DNA of 64,000 nt, taken from assembly GCF_001908205.1 (NCBI RefSeq), contig NZ_LGHL01000211.1:16681-80680 (forward strand). Reading direction: 5' to 3'. Below are positions 25,038-33,911 of this stretch, in pieces (position 1 is the stretch's first letter; the number at the start of each line of letters is the position of its first letter). A program made the translations under genes and the position numbers. The stretch comes from Bradyrhizobium sp. NAS80.1 (GTDB lineage: Bacteria; Pseudomonadota; Alphaproteobacteria; Rhizobiales; Xanthobacteraceae). Under the pieces are notes generated by a model. It was given only the letters and a program-made list of their open reading frames with translations, did no database searches and was not told where the DNA came from.

Positions 25038-26141
25038 ATGTTTTACTGGCTGATCGAGCTCTCCAACACATTTCCGGGTTACGGTGCAGTTCGCACCGTT
25101 CTGAACGTCTTCCGCTACATCACCTTCCGCACCGGCGGCGCCGTCGTCACCGGCGCGCTCTTCGTGTTCCTGTTCGGACCCTGGATCATCGACCATCTGC
25201 GCATCCGCCAGGGCAAGGGCCAGCCGATCCGCGCCGATGGCCCGCAATCGCATCTTGCCAAGAAGGGCACGCCCACCATGGGCGGGCTGATGATCCTGTC
25301 GGGCCTCACGGTCGGCACGGTGCTGTGGGCCAATCCGCTCAACCCCTACGTCTGGATCGTGCTCGCGGTGACGCTCGGCTTCGGCTTCGTCGGCTTCTAT
25401 GACGACTATCTCAAGGTGACCAAGCAGACCACGAGCGGGTTCGGCGGCAAGCTTCGCCTGCTGATCGAGGCGGCCATCGCGCTCGTCGCCTGCTATGCGC
25501 TGGTGCGGCTGAATCGCGATCCCGCGTCGACTGCGCTGACGATTCCCTTCCTCAAGGACACCGTGCTGCATTTCGGCTGGTTCTTCGTCGTCTTCGGTGC
25601 CTTCGTCATCGTCGGGGCCGGCAATGCGGTGAATCTTACCGATGGCCTCGACGGTCTTGCCATCGTGCCGGTGATGATCGCGACCGCGAGCTTTGCGATG
25701 ATCGCCTATCTCGCCGGCAACGCGGTGTTCGCCGACTACCTCCAGATCAAATATGTCGCCGGCACCGGCGAGCTCGCGGTGCTTTGCGGCGCGCTGCTGG
25801 GCGCAGGCCTCGGCTTCCTCTGGTTCAACGCGCCGCCGGCCTCGATCTTCATGGGCGACACCGGTTCGCTCGCGCTCGGCGGCATGCTTGGCGCGATCGC
25901 GGTCGCGGTAAAGCACGAGATCGTGCTTGCGGTGATCGGCGGCCTGTTCGTGCTGGAGGCTGTTTCCGTCATCGTGCAGGTGGTGTCGTTCAAGCTCACG
26001 GGCAAGCGCATCTTCCGGATGGCGCCGATCCACCACCATTTCGAGCAGCTCGGCTGGACCGAGCCGCAGATCGTGATCCGCTTCTGGATCATCTCGGTGA
26101 TGCTGGCGCTCGCCGGCCTGTCGACGCTCAAGCTGCGGTAA
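25038..26141 (+). CDS. mraY: Phospho-MurNAc-pentapeptide transferase MraY
   Basis: A 367-residue inner-membrane enzyme with ten predicted helices. It joins phospho-MurNAc-pentapeptide to undecaprenyl phosphate, giving lipid I. Catalytic loops are clear: FYDDYLKVTK near 116, NAVNLTDGLDGLA near 195, FMGDTGSLALGG near 271, and the HHHFE motif near 329. The 192-bp gap after murF holds no gene and no hairpin of note, so the operon probably continues. Tunicamycin-like inhibitors act on this family. Confidence 0.96.
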   Translation: MFYWLIELSNTFPGYGAVRTVLNVFRYITFRTGGAVVTGALFVFLFGPWIIDHLRIRQGKGQPIRADGPQSHLAKKGTPTMGGLMILSGLTVGTVLWANPLNPYVWIVLAVTLGFGFVGFYDDYLKVTKQTTSGFGGKLRLLIEAAIALVACYALVRLNRDPASTALTIPFLKDTVLHFGWFFVVFGAFVIVGAGNAVNLTDGLDGLAIVPVMIATASFAMIAYLAGNAVFADYLQIKYVAGTGELAVLCGALLGAGLGFLWFNAPPASIFMGDTGSLALGGMLGAIAVAVKHEIVLAVIGGLFVLEAVSVIVQVVSFKLTGKRIFRMAPIHHHFEQLGWTEPQIVIRFWIISVMLALAGLSTLKLR

Positions 26142-26151
26142 CGGTTACCCC

Positions 26152-27552
26152 ATGATTCCCGTCACTTCCTTCGCCGGCAAAACGGTCGCGGTGTTCGGCC
26201 TTGGCGGCTCGGGGCTCGCCTCCTGTCACGCTTTGAAGGCCGGCGGCGCCGAGGTGATCGCCGCCGACGACAATGCAGAGAATGTCGCCAAGGCGGCGCA
26301 GGCGGGCTTCATCACCGCGGATCTGCGCAACGTCTCCTGGACGAATTTTGCTGCCCTCGTGCTCGCGCCCGGCGTACCGCTGACCCATCCGGTGCAGCAC
26401 TGGAGCGTGCTGAAAGCGCGCGAGGCCGGTGTCGAGGTGATCGGCGACATCGAGCTGTTCTGCCGCGAGCGGCGGCGGCATGCGCCGAACGCGCCGTTCG
26501 TTGCGATCACCGGCACCAACGGCAAGTCGACCACGACGGCGCTGATCGCGCATCTGACCAAAGTTGCCGGCTACGACACCCAGATGGGCGGCAATATCGG
26601 CACTGCGATCCTGTCGCTGGAGCCGCCGCGCATGGGCCGTGTCCACGTCATCGAGATGTCATCCTACCAGATCGACCTCACGCCGTCGCTCGATCCCTCT
26701 GTCGGCATCCTGCTCAATGTCGGCGAGGACCACATCGACCGTCATGGCACGATCGAGCACTACGCCGCGGTGAAGGAGCGCCTCGTCGCCGGTGTCCAGG
26801 CAGGTGGTACTGCGATCGTCGGCGTCGACGACGGCTGGTGCCGTAACATCGCCGACCGTCTCGACCGCGCCGGCAAGAAGGTCGAGCGCATCTCGGTCCG
26901 GAATCCGCTGGCGAGCGGCATCTATGTCGAGCATGGCACCATCGTGCGCGCCTCGGGCGGCGCCCGCAGCGAAGTCGCCATGCTCGGCGGCATCGGCTCG
27001 CTGCGCGGCCAGCACAATGCGCAGAACGCGGCCTGCGCCGCCGCCGCCGCGCTTGCAATGGGTATCAGCCTTGATGTGCTGCAGAACGGCCTGCGCAGCT
27101 TTCCGGGCCTCGCGCACCGCATGGAGCAGGTCGGCCGCCGCGGCAACGTGCTGTTCGTCAACGACTCCAAGGGCACCAACGCGGACGCCACCGCGCATGC
27201 GCTGTCCTCCTTCGCCGACATCTTCTGGATCGCCGGCGGCAAGCCGAAGGCGGGCGGCATCACGGGCCTCACCGGCTTCTTCCCGCGCATCCGCAAGGCT
27301 TATCTGATCGGCGAGGCCGCGCAGGAGTTTTCCGGCACGCTCGGCACGCAGGTGGCGCACGAGATCAGCCAGACGCTCGATGTTGCGGTCGAGCACGCCG
27401 CATGCGATGCGGAAGCTTCAGGCTTGACCGACACGGTCGTGCTGCTGTCGCCGGCCTGCGCCTCCTTCGACCAATACCGCAATTTCGAAATCCGCGGCGC
27501 TGCGTTTCGCGATCTGGTGCAGGCGCTGCCGGGTGTGAAGCCGGTGGTGTGA
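26152..27552 (+). CDS. murD: UDP-MurNAc-L-Ala:D-Glu ligase
   Basis: A 466-residue cytoplasmic Mur ligase that adds D-glutamate, the second residue of the stem peptide. The N-terminal UDP-binding domain starts TVAVFGLGGSGLASCHALK. The ATP loop is AITGTNGKSTTTALI near 119-133, and the C-terminal domain has FVNDSKGTNADAT and AFRDLVQAL at the end. It lies 10 bp after mraY. A family C repeat immediately follows its stop. Confidence 0.96.
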   Translation: MIPVTSFAGKTVAVFGLGGSGLASCHALKAGGAEVIAADDNAENVAKAAQAGFITADLRNVSWTNFAALVLAPGVPLTHPVQHWSVLKAREAGVEVIGDIELFCRERRRHAPNAPFVAITGTNGKSTTTALIAHLTKVAGYDTQMGGNIGTAILSLEPPRMGRVHVIEMSSYQIDLTPSLDPSVGILLNVGEDHIDRHGTIEHYAAVKERLVAGVQAGGTAIVGVDDGWCRNIADRLDRAGKKVERISVRNPLASGIYVEHGTIVRASGGARSEVAMLGGIGSLRGQHNAQNAACAAAAALAMGISLDVLQNGLRSFPGLAHRMEQVGRRGNVLFVNDSKGTNADATAHALSSFADIFWIAGGKPKAGGITGLTGFFPRIRKAYLIGEAAQEFSGTLGTQVAHEISQTLDVAVEHAACDAEASGLTDTVVLLSPACASFDQYRNFEIRGAAFRDLVQALPGVKPVV

Positions 27553-27554
27553 AA

Positions 27555-27659
27555 CTCTCGTGCCCCGGACGTAGCGCAGCGCCGGGGCCCATTGCGGTTC
27601 GTGGGCCCCGGCTCTGCAGAGCGTCACTTCGTGCCGCACCGCGTCCGGGACACGAGACT
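27555..27659. repeat. Intergenic inverted repeat, family C
   Basis: Outer arms CTCGTGCCCCGGACG and CGTCCGGGACACGAGAC face each other around GCCGGGGCCCATTGCGG and GGGCCCCGGCTCTGCAGAGC. Another copy lies at 42647-42759 and a fragment at 55437-55466. It starts 2 bp after the murD stop, inside the dcw transcription unit. Confidence 0.9.
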
Positions 27660-27743
27660 CTTCAAAACTTGAACGATTCATTAACCTCCCGGTAACCAAC
27701 CTCGGCGACCAATGGTCGGACCTCTGTCCGAAAGCGGCCGCCC

Positions 27744-28895
27744 ATGCTCTCCCGTGAAGAACGCACCCCCTTTTCCGAGTGGTGGTGGACCGTCGACAAG
27801 CCGCTGATGGGCGCCATCCTGGCGCTGATGCTGACCGGCGTGATCCTGTCGCTGGCGGCGAGCCCGCCGGTTGCGACCCGCATCGGACTCGATCCCTTCC
27901 ACTTCTTCAGCCGTCACGTGATGTTCCTGGCGCCGTCCTGCATGGTGCTGCTCGGGGTGTCCTTCCTGTCGCCGCGATCGATCCGCCGAAGCGCGCTGAT
28001 CATCTTCGCGGTCAGCATCATCCTGATCGTGGTGACGCTTGCGATCGGCCCCGAGGTGAAGGGCTCGCGGCGCTGGATCACGCTGCTCGGCGTCAACATC
28101 CAGGCCTCCGAAATCGCAAAGCCATCATTCGTCGTCATCGCCGCCTGGCTGTTCGCGGAATCGACCAAGCGGCCGGAGATGCCGGCGACCTCGATGGCGC
28201 TGGTGCTGCTGCTGATGCTGGTATCGCTGCTGGTGATGGAGCCCGATTTCGGCCAGACCATGCTGATCCTGATGGTGTGGGGCTCGCTGTTCTTCATCGC
28301 GGGCATGCGGATGATCTGGGTGTTCGGGCTTGCGGGCGCCGCGGCGGCCGGCTTGTTCAGCGCCTATCTGTTCGTTCCGCACGTTGCCGGCCGCATCAAG
28401 CGCTTCATGAATCCGGCCTCCGGCGATACCTTCCAGGTCGATACAGCGATGGAAGCCTTCTACAACGGTGGCTGGTTCGGGCTCGGGCCGGGCGAGGGCA
28501 TCGCCAAGCGCAGCCTGCCGGACAGCCACACCGACTTCGTGTTCGCGGTCGCCGCCGAAGAGTTCGGCATCATCCTGTGCCTTGCGATGTTGGCGCTGTT
28601 CGCCTTCGTCGTGATCCGCACGCTGTCGCGCGCCTATGCCAATGAGGACATGTTCTCGCGCTTCGCGGCCTCCGGCCTTGCGATCCTGTTCGGCGTGCAG
28701 GCGGCGATCAACATGTCGGTCAACCTCCAGCTCATTCCCGCCAAGGGCATGACGCTGCCTTTCATCTCCTATGGTGGCTCCTCGATCGTGTCACTCGCCT
28801 ATGGCGTCGGCATGATGCTGGCCCTGACGCGGCTGCGCCCGCGCACCGAGGTCGAGGCGAGTGGCCACGCCGATGCGATGCGCAGCTACGCGTGA
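27744..28895 (+). CDS. ftsW: Septal peptidoglycan glycosyltransferase FtsW (SEDS)
   Basis: A 383-residue SEDS-family membrane protein with ten predicted helices. It polymerises glycan strands from lipid II at the septum with FtsI. Family segments include GVSFLSPRSIRR, KGSRRWITLLGVNIQASEIAKP (about 96-117), the catalytic-Asp loop after TMLILMVWGS, and KGMTLPFISYGGSSI near 331-345. The N-terminus is cytoplasmic. It is 192 bp downstream of murD, past a repeat element, and is followed by a family D repeat before murG. Confidence 0.95.
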   Translation: MLSREERTPFSEWWWTVDKPLMGAILALMLTGVILSLAASPPVATRIGLDPFHFFSRHVMFLAPSCMVLLGVSFLSPRSIRRSALIIFAVSIILIVVTLAIGPEVKGSRRWITLLGVNIQASEIAKPSFVVIAAWLFAESTKRPEMPATSMALVLLLMLVSLLVMEPDFGQTMLILMVWGSLFFIAGMRMIWVFGLAGAAAAGLFSAYLFVPHVAGRIKRFMNPASGDTFQVDTAMEAFYNGGWFGLGPGEGIAKRSLPDSHTDFVFAVAAEEFGIILCLAMLALFAFVVIRTLSRAYANEDMFSRFAASGLAILFGVQAAINMSVNLQLIPAKGMTLPFISYGGSSIVSLAYGVGMMLALTRLRPRTEVEASGHADAMRSYA

Positions 28896-28896
28896 T

Positions 28897-29010
28897 CCTC
28901 ACCCTGAGGAGCCGCGCTCGCGCGGCGTCTCGAAGGGCGAGGCCAAGTGGAAGTTTTGGGCCGGGCCTTCATCCTTCGAGACGCGCGTTCCGCGCTCCTC
29001 AGGATGAGGA
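28897..29010. repeat. Intergenic inverted repeat, family D
   Basis: CCTCACCCTGAGGAGCCGCG and CGCGCTCCTCAGGATGAGGA are facing arms. The inner pair is GGCGTCTCGAAGG and CATCCTTCGAGACGC. Overall length is about 114 bp. It begins 2 bp after the ftsW stop and ends 58 bp before the murG ATG, so a long hairpin would form in the transcript just upstream of murG. Confidence 0.88.
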
Positions 29011-29067
29011 GCTGACGGGCCGCTCGCGTGGCTCGCAATGACCGCGGAGGCCCTGTACAAGAGAGCC

Positions 29068-30169
29068 ATGGACACGTCCCCCCCTGATTCTTCTCGCCGC
29101 GGGTGGCACCGGTGGCCACCTGTTTCCGGCCGAGGCGCTTGCCGTCGAACTGATCCGGCGCGGCTTTCGAGTCCGGCTCGTCACGGACGACCGGGCGCTG
29201 CGCTATAGCGGGCTGTTCAGCAAGGAGATGATCGACGTCGTCTCGAGCGAGACCGCGCGCGGCCGCAATCCGTTCCAGCTCGCCTATGCCGGTCTCACGC
29301 TCGCCGCCGGCACGCTTTCTGCGTATCGCCTGATCAAGCGGTTAAAGCCTGTCGCCGTCGTCGGCTTCGGCGGCTATCCGACGCTGCCGCCACTGGTCGC
29401 GGCGAAATTCGCCGGCGTGCCCAGCATCATTCACGAGGCCAATGCGGTGCTCGGCCGCGCCAACCGGTTCCTGTCGAGCCGCGTCCGCGCCATTGCGACG
29501 TCGTTGCCCGGCGTGCTCGACCGCGATCCGGCGCTGGCCGGCAAGACCACGACGGTCGGCACTCCGATGCGCCCGGCAATCCTCGCCGCGGCTGCCGTGA
29601 AATATGCCGCGCCTGAAGTGAACGGCCCGCTGCGCCTGCTCGTCGTCGGTGGCAGCCAGGGCGCGCGCATCATGGCCGACATCGTCCCGGGCGCCATCGA
29701 GCGCCTCGAGCCTGCACTGTGGGGCCGGCTCATCCTCACCCAGCAGGTGCGCGATGAGGACATGACGCGCGTGCGCGCGGTCTACGACAAGCTCAAGATC
29801 AATGCGGAACTCGCGCCGTTCTTCACGGATCTTCCGGCACGGCTCGCCTCCAACCATCTGGTGGTGTCGCGTTCCGGCGCCGGTACCGTGGCTGAGCTCG
29901 CCGCAATCGGACGGCCCTCGATCCTGGTGCCGCTGCCGGGCTCGATCGACCAGGACCAGTTCGCCAATGCCGGCGTGCTGGCCAAGGTCGACGGTGCGAT
30001 CCGTATCCCGCAGACCGAGTTCACCTCGGATCGTCTGGCTGCCGAGATCTCTGACTTTGCCGCCGAGTCTGCGCGCCTCGCGACCATGGCGCAGGCTGCC
30101 CGCGGCGCCGGCCGGCTCGACGCGGCGGAACGGCTGGCCGATTTGGTGGTCAAAGTCGCGGGAATCTGA
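29068..30169 (+). CDS. murG: MurG glycosyltransferase, apparent frameshift in a C7 run
   Basis: MurG adds GlcNAc to lipid I to give lipid II on the inner face of the membrane. The frame from 29084 to 30169 encodes the whole enzyme: LILLAAGGTGGHLFPAEAL at the N-terminus, GFGGYPTLPPLVAA, HEANAVLGRANR, VVGGSQGARIMAD and VSRSGAGTVAELAAIGRPSI. The natural ATG at 29068 with MDTSP is one base out of frame. Seven C at 29078-29084 separate the two, and six would join them as MDTSPLILLAAGG. As written, the ATG frame stops at 29206-29208, and the first ATG of the main frame is at 29228, which would remove the GGTGGH donor loop. A sequencing error is most likely, but slippage or a CTG start at 29084 is possible. 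Confidence 0.9.
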
Positions 30170-30290
30170 CGCGAAAAAAGCCCTTGTCTTCGCCTTCTAA
30201 AGCGGGGCATCCAGTACGAAAGGCGCGGCTGATTTGGCCGTGATCTTCGCCAGACGCCGTCCTTCGGGCGGCGATGTCAGGGAACAGAGC

Positions 30291-31694
30291 ATGAGACTGC
30301 CGCGCGAGATCGGACCCATCCACTTCGTCGGGATCGGCGGGATCGGCATGAGCGGCATTGCCGAGGTGCTGGTCAATCTCGGCTATGCCGTGCAGGGCTC
30401 GGACGCCTCCGACAATTACAATCTCGATCGGCTGCGCAAGAAGGGCGCAAAGGTCTCGGTCGGCCACAAGGCGGAGAATGTCGACGGTGCCGAGGTCGTC
30501 GTGGTGTCCTCCGCGATCAAGCGGGACAATCCGGAATTGATGGCGGCGCGCGAGCAGCGCATTCCCGTGGTGCGCCGCGCCGAGATGCTGGCCGAGCTGA
30601 TGCGGCTGAAGAGCTGCGTCGCCATCGCCGGCACGCATGGCAAGACCACGACGACGACGATGGTTGCAACGCTGCTCGATGCCGGCGGCCTCGATCCCAC
30701 CGTGATCAACGGCGGCATCATCAACGCCTACGGCTCCAACGCGCGGCTCGGCGCCGGCGAATGGATGGTGGTGGAGGCCGACGAGAGCGACGGCACGTTT
30801 CTGAAGCTGCCGACGGATGTTGCGATCGTCACCAATGTCGATCCCGAACATCTCGATCACTTCAAGACCTTCGACGCCGTGCAGGACGCATTCCGCCATT
30901 TCGTCGAGAACCTGCCGTTCTACGGCTTCGCCGTGATGTGCATCGATCATCCCGTGGTGCAGAGCCTCGTCGGCAAGATCGAGGATCGCCGCATCATCAC
31001 CTATGGCGAAAATCCGCAGGCCGATGCGCGGCTGGTCGATCTGACCCCGATGGGCGGCGGATCGAAGTTCAAGGTCGCGTTCCGCAATCGCAAGACTGGC
31101 GCGGTGCACGAGATCGCCGACCTCATGCTGCCGATGCCGGGCCGCCACAACGCCTCCAACGCGACGGCAGCGATTGCAGTGGCGCGCGAGCTCGGCGTCT
31201 CCGACGAGGCCATCCGCAAGGCGATCGCGGGCTTTGGCGGCGTCAAGCGCCGCTTCACCAAGACCGGCGAATGGAACGGCGTCACCGTGATCGATGATTA
31301 TGGCCACCACCCCGTCGAGATCGCGGCAGTGCTGAAGGCGGCGCGGGAATCCACCAACGGCAAGATCATCGCCGTGGTGCAGCCGCATCGCTACACCCGC
31401 CTGCAATCGCTGTTCGAGGAATTTTGCACCTGCTTCAACGATGCTGATGCAGTGATCGTCGCCGACGTCTATGCCGCAGGCGAGGCCCCGATCGAAGGCG
31501 TCGACCGCGATCATTTCGTCGCGGGCCTGCGCGCGCACGGCCATCGCGAGGTGATCCCGCTGCCGTCGACCTCCGAGCTCGCGGGCATCGTCAAGGGACT
31601 TGCGAAGTCTGGCGATCTCGTCGTGTGCCTCGGTGCCGGCAACATCACGCAGTGGGCGTACGCGCTGCCGGGCGAATTGAAGGCTCTGGGGTGA
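30291..31694 (+). CDS. murC: UDP-MurNAc:L-alanine ligase
   Basis: A 467-residue cytoplasmic Mur ligase that attaches L-alanine, starting stem-peptide synthesis. The N-terminal UDP-binding segment is IGPIHFVGIGGIGMSGIAEV (about 7-26). The ATP loop is AIAGTHGKTTTTTMVA near 107-122, and the C-terminal domain has DDYGHHPVEIAAVL and VVQPHRYTRL. The ATG at 30291 follows GGGAACAGAGC. An in-frame upstream start at 30234 adds residues without family character. It is 121 bp downstream of murG. Confidence 0.96.
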   Translation: MRLPREIGPIHFVGIGGIGMSGIAEVLVNLGYAVQGSDASDNYNLDRLRKKGAKVSVGHKAENVDGAEVVVVSSAIKRDNPELMAAREQRIPVVRRAEMLAELMRLKSCVAIAGTHGKTTTTTMVATLLDAGGLDPTVINGGIINAYGSNARLGAGEWMVVEADESDGTFLKLPTDVAIVTNVDPEHLDHFKTFDAVQDAFRHFVENLPFYGFAVMCIDHPVVQSLVGKIEDRRIITYGENPQADARLVDLTPMGGGSKFKVAFRNRKTGAVHEIADLMLPMPGRHNASNATAAIAVARELGVSDEAIRKAIAGFGGVKRRFTKTGEWNGVTVIDDYGHHPVEIAAVLKAARESTNGKIIAVVQPHRYTRLQSLFEEFCTCFNDADAVIVADVYAAGEAPIEGVDRDHFVAGLRAHGHREVIPLPSTSELAGIVKGLAKSGDLVVCLGAGNITQWAYALPGELKALG

Positions 31695-31737
31695 AGTGGT
31701 GACTTTGATCGCATCGATTGCCACACGGCACATCGCG

Positions 31738-31844
31738 CTCCCTCCCCCCTTGTGGGGGAGGGTGGGGGGAGGGGGGTAGCCCCGAGCGAAGTCTGAGTTT
31801 GTGGCTACCCCCCTCCCTGACCCTCCCCCACAAGGGGGGAGGGA
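31738..31844. repeat. Intergenic inverted repeat, family E (C/G-run arms)
   Basis: CCCTCCCCCCTTGTGGGGGA continues into GGGTGGGGGGAGGGGGGTAGCC. The far arm is GGCTACCCCCCTCCCTGACC, ending CACAAGGGGGGAGGG. The two arms are long inverted complements with strand-biased C and G runs, so the RNA hairpin would be very stable. G-quadruplex formation is also possible. It lies between murC and murB, inside the dcw cluster. Confidence 0.9.
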
Positions 31845-31881
31845 ACGGAGAGATTGTGCCTTCCTCACTTGAGGATGCCGC

Positions 31882-32802
31882 ATGAGCTTCCCCGACATCA
31901 CGCCCGATCTCAAAGCCGCGATGCCGGAGCTGCGCGGCCGCCTGCTCGCCAACCAGTCGCTCGCCGAGCTCACCTGGTTTCGCGTCGGCGGTCCCGCGCA
32001 GGTGCTGTTCACGCCGGCGGACGAGGACGATCTCGCTTATTTCCTCGCGCATCTCGCCAGCGACATCCCCGTCTATGTCGTTGGCGTCGGCTCCAATCTG
32101 ATCGTGCGCGACGGCGGCATCGCGGGCGTCGTGGTTCGTCTCGCGCCGCGCGCCTTTGGCGAGGCGAGTGCAAGCGGCGATATCGTCACTGCAGGCGCTG
32201 CCGCGCTCGACAAGCGCGTGGCGGAAGTGGCGGCTTCGGCCAATATCGGCGGGCTCGAATTCTATTTCGGCATTCCCGGCACGATCGGCGGCGCGCTGCG
32301 CATGAATGCGGGCGCCAATGGCGGTGAGACCAAGGACGTGCTGATTGAGGCGCGAGGCGTCGGGCGCGACGGCACGAAGCACGTCTTCTCCAACGCCGAC
32401 ATGAAATTCGTCTACCGCAACAGCGGCGTCGATCCCTCGATCATCTTCACCTCCGCGCGCTTCCGCGGCGAGATCAGGGATCCGGAGGCGATCCGCGCGC
32501 GCATGGCCGAAGTGCAAAATCATCGCGAGACGGCGCAGCCGATCCGCGAAAAGACCGGCGGCTCGACCTTCAAGAATCCGCCCGGCCATTCCGCCTGGAA
32601 GCTGGTCGACGCCGCTGGCTGCCGGGGCCTGCGCGTCGGCGACGCTCAGGTGTCGGAGATGCACTGCAATTTCCTGATCAACACGGGCGAGGCCACCGCG
32701 CACGACATCGAGACGCTCGGCGAGACCGTGCGCGAACGCGTCAAGGCGAATTCCGGAATTGAGCTACACTGGGAAATCAAGCGGATCGGGGTTTCCGCGT
32801 GA
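31882..32802 (+). CDS. murB: UDP-N-acetylenolpyruvoylglucosamine reductase
   Basis: A 306-residue flavoenzyme that reduces UDP-GlcNAc-enolpyruvate to UDP-MurNAc with NADPH. The FAD-binding domain has YVVGVGSNLIVRDGGIAG (about 64-81), then GLEFYFGIPGTIGGALRMNA and NAGANGGE. The C-terminal part contains REKTGGSTFKNPPG, with the active-site Ser, and INTGEATAHDIETL. The short form without the extra YXXY loop suggests type II MurB. It is separated from murC by the family E repeat, and a family B repeat starts 1 bp after its stop. Confidence 0.96.
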   Translation: MSFPDITPDLKAAMPELRGRLLANQSLAELTWFRVGGPAQVLFTPADEDDLAYFLAHLASDIPVYVVGVGSNLIVRDGGIAGVVVRLAPRAFGEASASGDIVTAGAAALDKRVAEVAASANIGGLEFYFGIPGTIGGALRMNAGANGGETKDVLIEARGVGRDGTKHVFSNADMKFVYRNSGVDPSIIFTSARFRGEIRDPEAIRARMAEVQNHRETAQPIREKTGGSTFKNPPGHSAWKLVDAAGCRGLRVGDAQVSEMHCNFLINTGEATAHDIETLGETVRERVKANSGIELHWEIKRIGVSA

Positions 32803-32904
32803 GTGTCATTCCGGGGGCTCACGAAGCGAGAGCCCGGAATCCATACTCACGATCGTGGTTTTGGATTCCGGGCCTGCGCCTTACGCGCATCCCGGAATGG
32901 CGAA
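32803..32904. repeat. Intergenic inverted repeat, family B
   Basis: GTGTCATTCCGGGGGCTCAC with GAGAGCCCGGAATCCAT forms the left hairpin. GGATTCCGGGCCTGCG to GCATCCCGGAATGG forms the right one. It is directly after the murB TGA and 20 bp before the ddl ATG, within the dcw cluster. Confidence 0.9.
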
Positions 32905-32924
32905 GCAGATAGGTAACTGAGAAC

Positions 32925-33911
32925 ATGGGCATCACCATCCTCTTCGGCGGCTCCAACCGCGAACGTCTGGTTTCGGTCGCGTCAGCCCAGGCGCTGCATC
33001 AGGCGCTGCCTGAGGCTGAGCTCTGGTGGTGGGACGTCGAAGACAAGGTGCATGTCGTTCAGTCCAGGCAGCTGCTCGAACACGCCCGTCCGTTCGAGGA
33101 CGAGTTCAAGCCCGGCACATCAGGCATTCCGCTGGAGCAGGCGCTTGACCGGGCCAAGGCGGAAGACCGCGTGCTGGTGCTTGGCCTGCATGGTGGCCGT
33201 GCTGAGAACGGCGAATTGCAGGTGATGTGCGAGGCGCGCGGCGTGCCCTTCACCGGCTCGGGCTCGGCCTCCTCGCATCTCGCCTTCGACAAGATCGCCG
33301 CGAAGCGGTTCGCCGCGCTCGGCGGCGTGACGCCACCGGCAAACGTTGCTCTGGACAAGATCGACGAGGCCTTCGCCGAATACGGGCGGCTGATCGCAAA
33401 GCCGGCGCGCGACGGGTCGAGCTATGGCCTGATCTTCGTCAATGCGAAGCAGGATCTCGTCGCCGTCCGCAATGCGGCCAAGCACGAAGAGTATGTGATC
33501 GAGCCCTACATCGCCGGCGTCGAGGCGACCTGCGGCGTGCTGGAGCGGCCTGATGGATCGATCGTCTCGCTGCCGCCGATCGAGATCATTCCGGGCGAGG
33601 GCAATTTCGATTACGCGGCGAAATATCTTTTGAAGTCCACCCAGGAGATCTGCCCCGGCCGTTTCGCGCCCGAGATCACCGCCGCGCTGAAGGAGCACGC
33701 GATGCTGGCGCATCGCGCGATGTCCTGCATCGGCTACTCCCGCTCGGACTTCATCGTCTCGGACAAGGGCCTGGTCTATCTCGAAACCAACACGCTGCCC
33801 GGGCTGACCAAGTCCTCGCTCTACCCCAAGGCGCTGAAAGCCGAGGGCATCGAGTTCGTCGACTTCCTGCGCGGCCTGGTCGAACTCGCGGAACAGCGGG
33901 TGCGGAAATAA
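32925..33911 (+). CDS. ddl: D-alanine--D-alanine ligase
   Basis: A 328-residue ATP-grasp enzyme that makes the D-Ala-D-Ala dipeptide used by MurF. The N-terminal glycine loop is LFGGSNRERLVSVASA, slightly different from the usual G-S-x-EREVS form. The substrate loop is GLHGGRAENGELQ near 86. ATP-grasp residues are seen in IAKPARDGSSYGLIFV near 156 and the metal-binding C-terminal part YLETNTLPGLTKSSLYPKA. The deviations from the E. coli DdlB motifs are modest and the genomic place between murB and ftsQ is canonical. It is the last gene before a 349-bp gap that probably holds an ftsQA promoter. Confidence 0.93.
   Translation: MGITILFGGSNRERLVSVASAQALHQALPEAELWWWDVEDKVHVVQSRQLLEHARPFEDEFKPGTSGIPLEQALDRAKAEDRVLVLGLHGGRAENGELQVMCEARGVPFTGSGSASSHLAFDKIAAKRFAALGGVTPPANVALDKIDEAFAEYGRLIAKPARDGSSYGLIFVNAKQDLVAVRNAAKHEEYVIEPYIAGVEATCGVLERPDGSIVSLPPIEIIPGEGNFDYAAKYLLKSTQEICPGRFAPEITAALKEHAMLAHRAMSCIGYSRSDFIVSDKGLVYLETNTLPGLTKSSLYPKALKAEGIEFVDFLRGLVELAEQRVRK

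Noticed and set aside
30150..32012. 620-codon ORF on the minus strand across murC
   Set aside because: It is antisense to a well-supported Mur ligase and shows the Arg/Ala/His-rich composition of GC-rich shadow frames.
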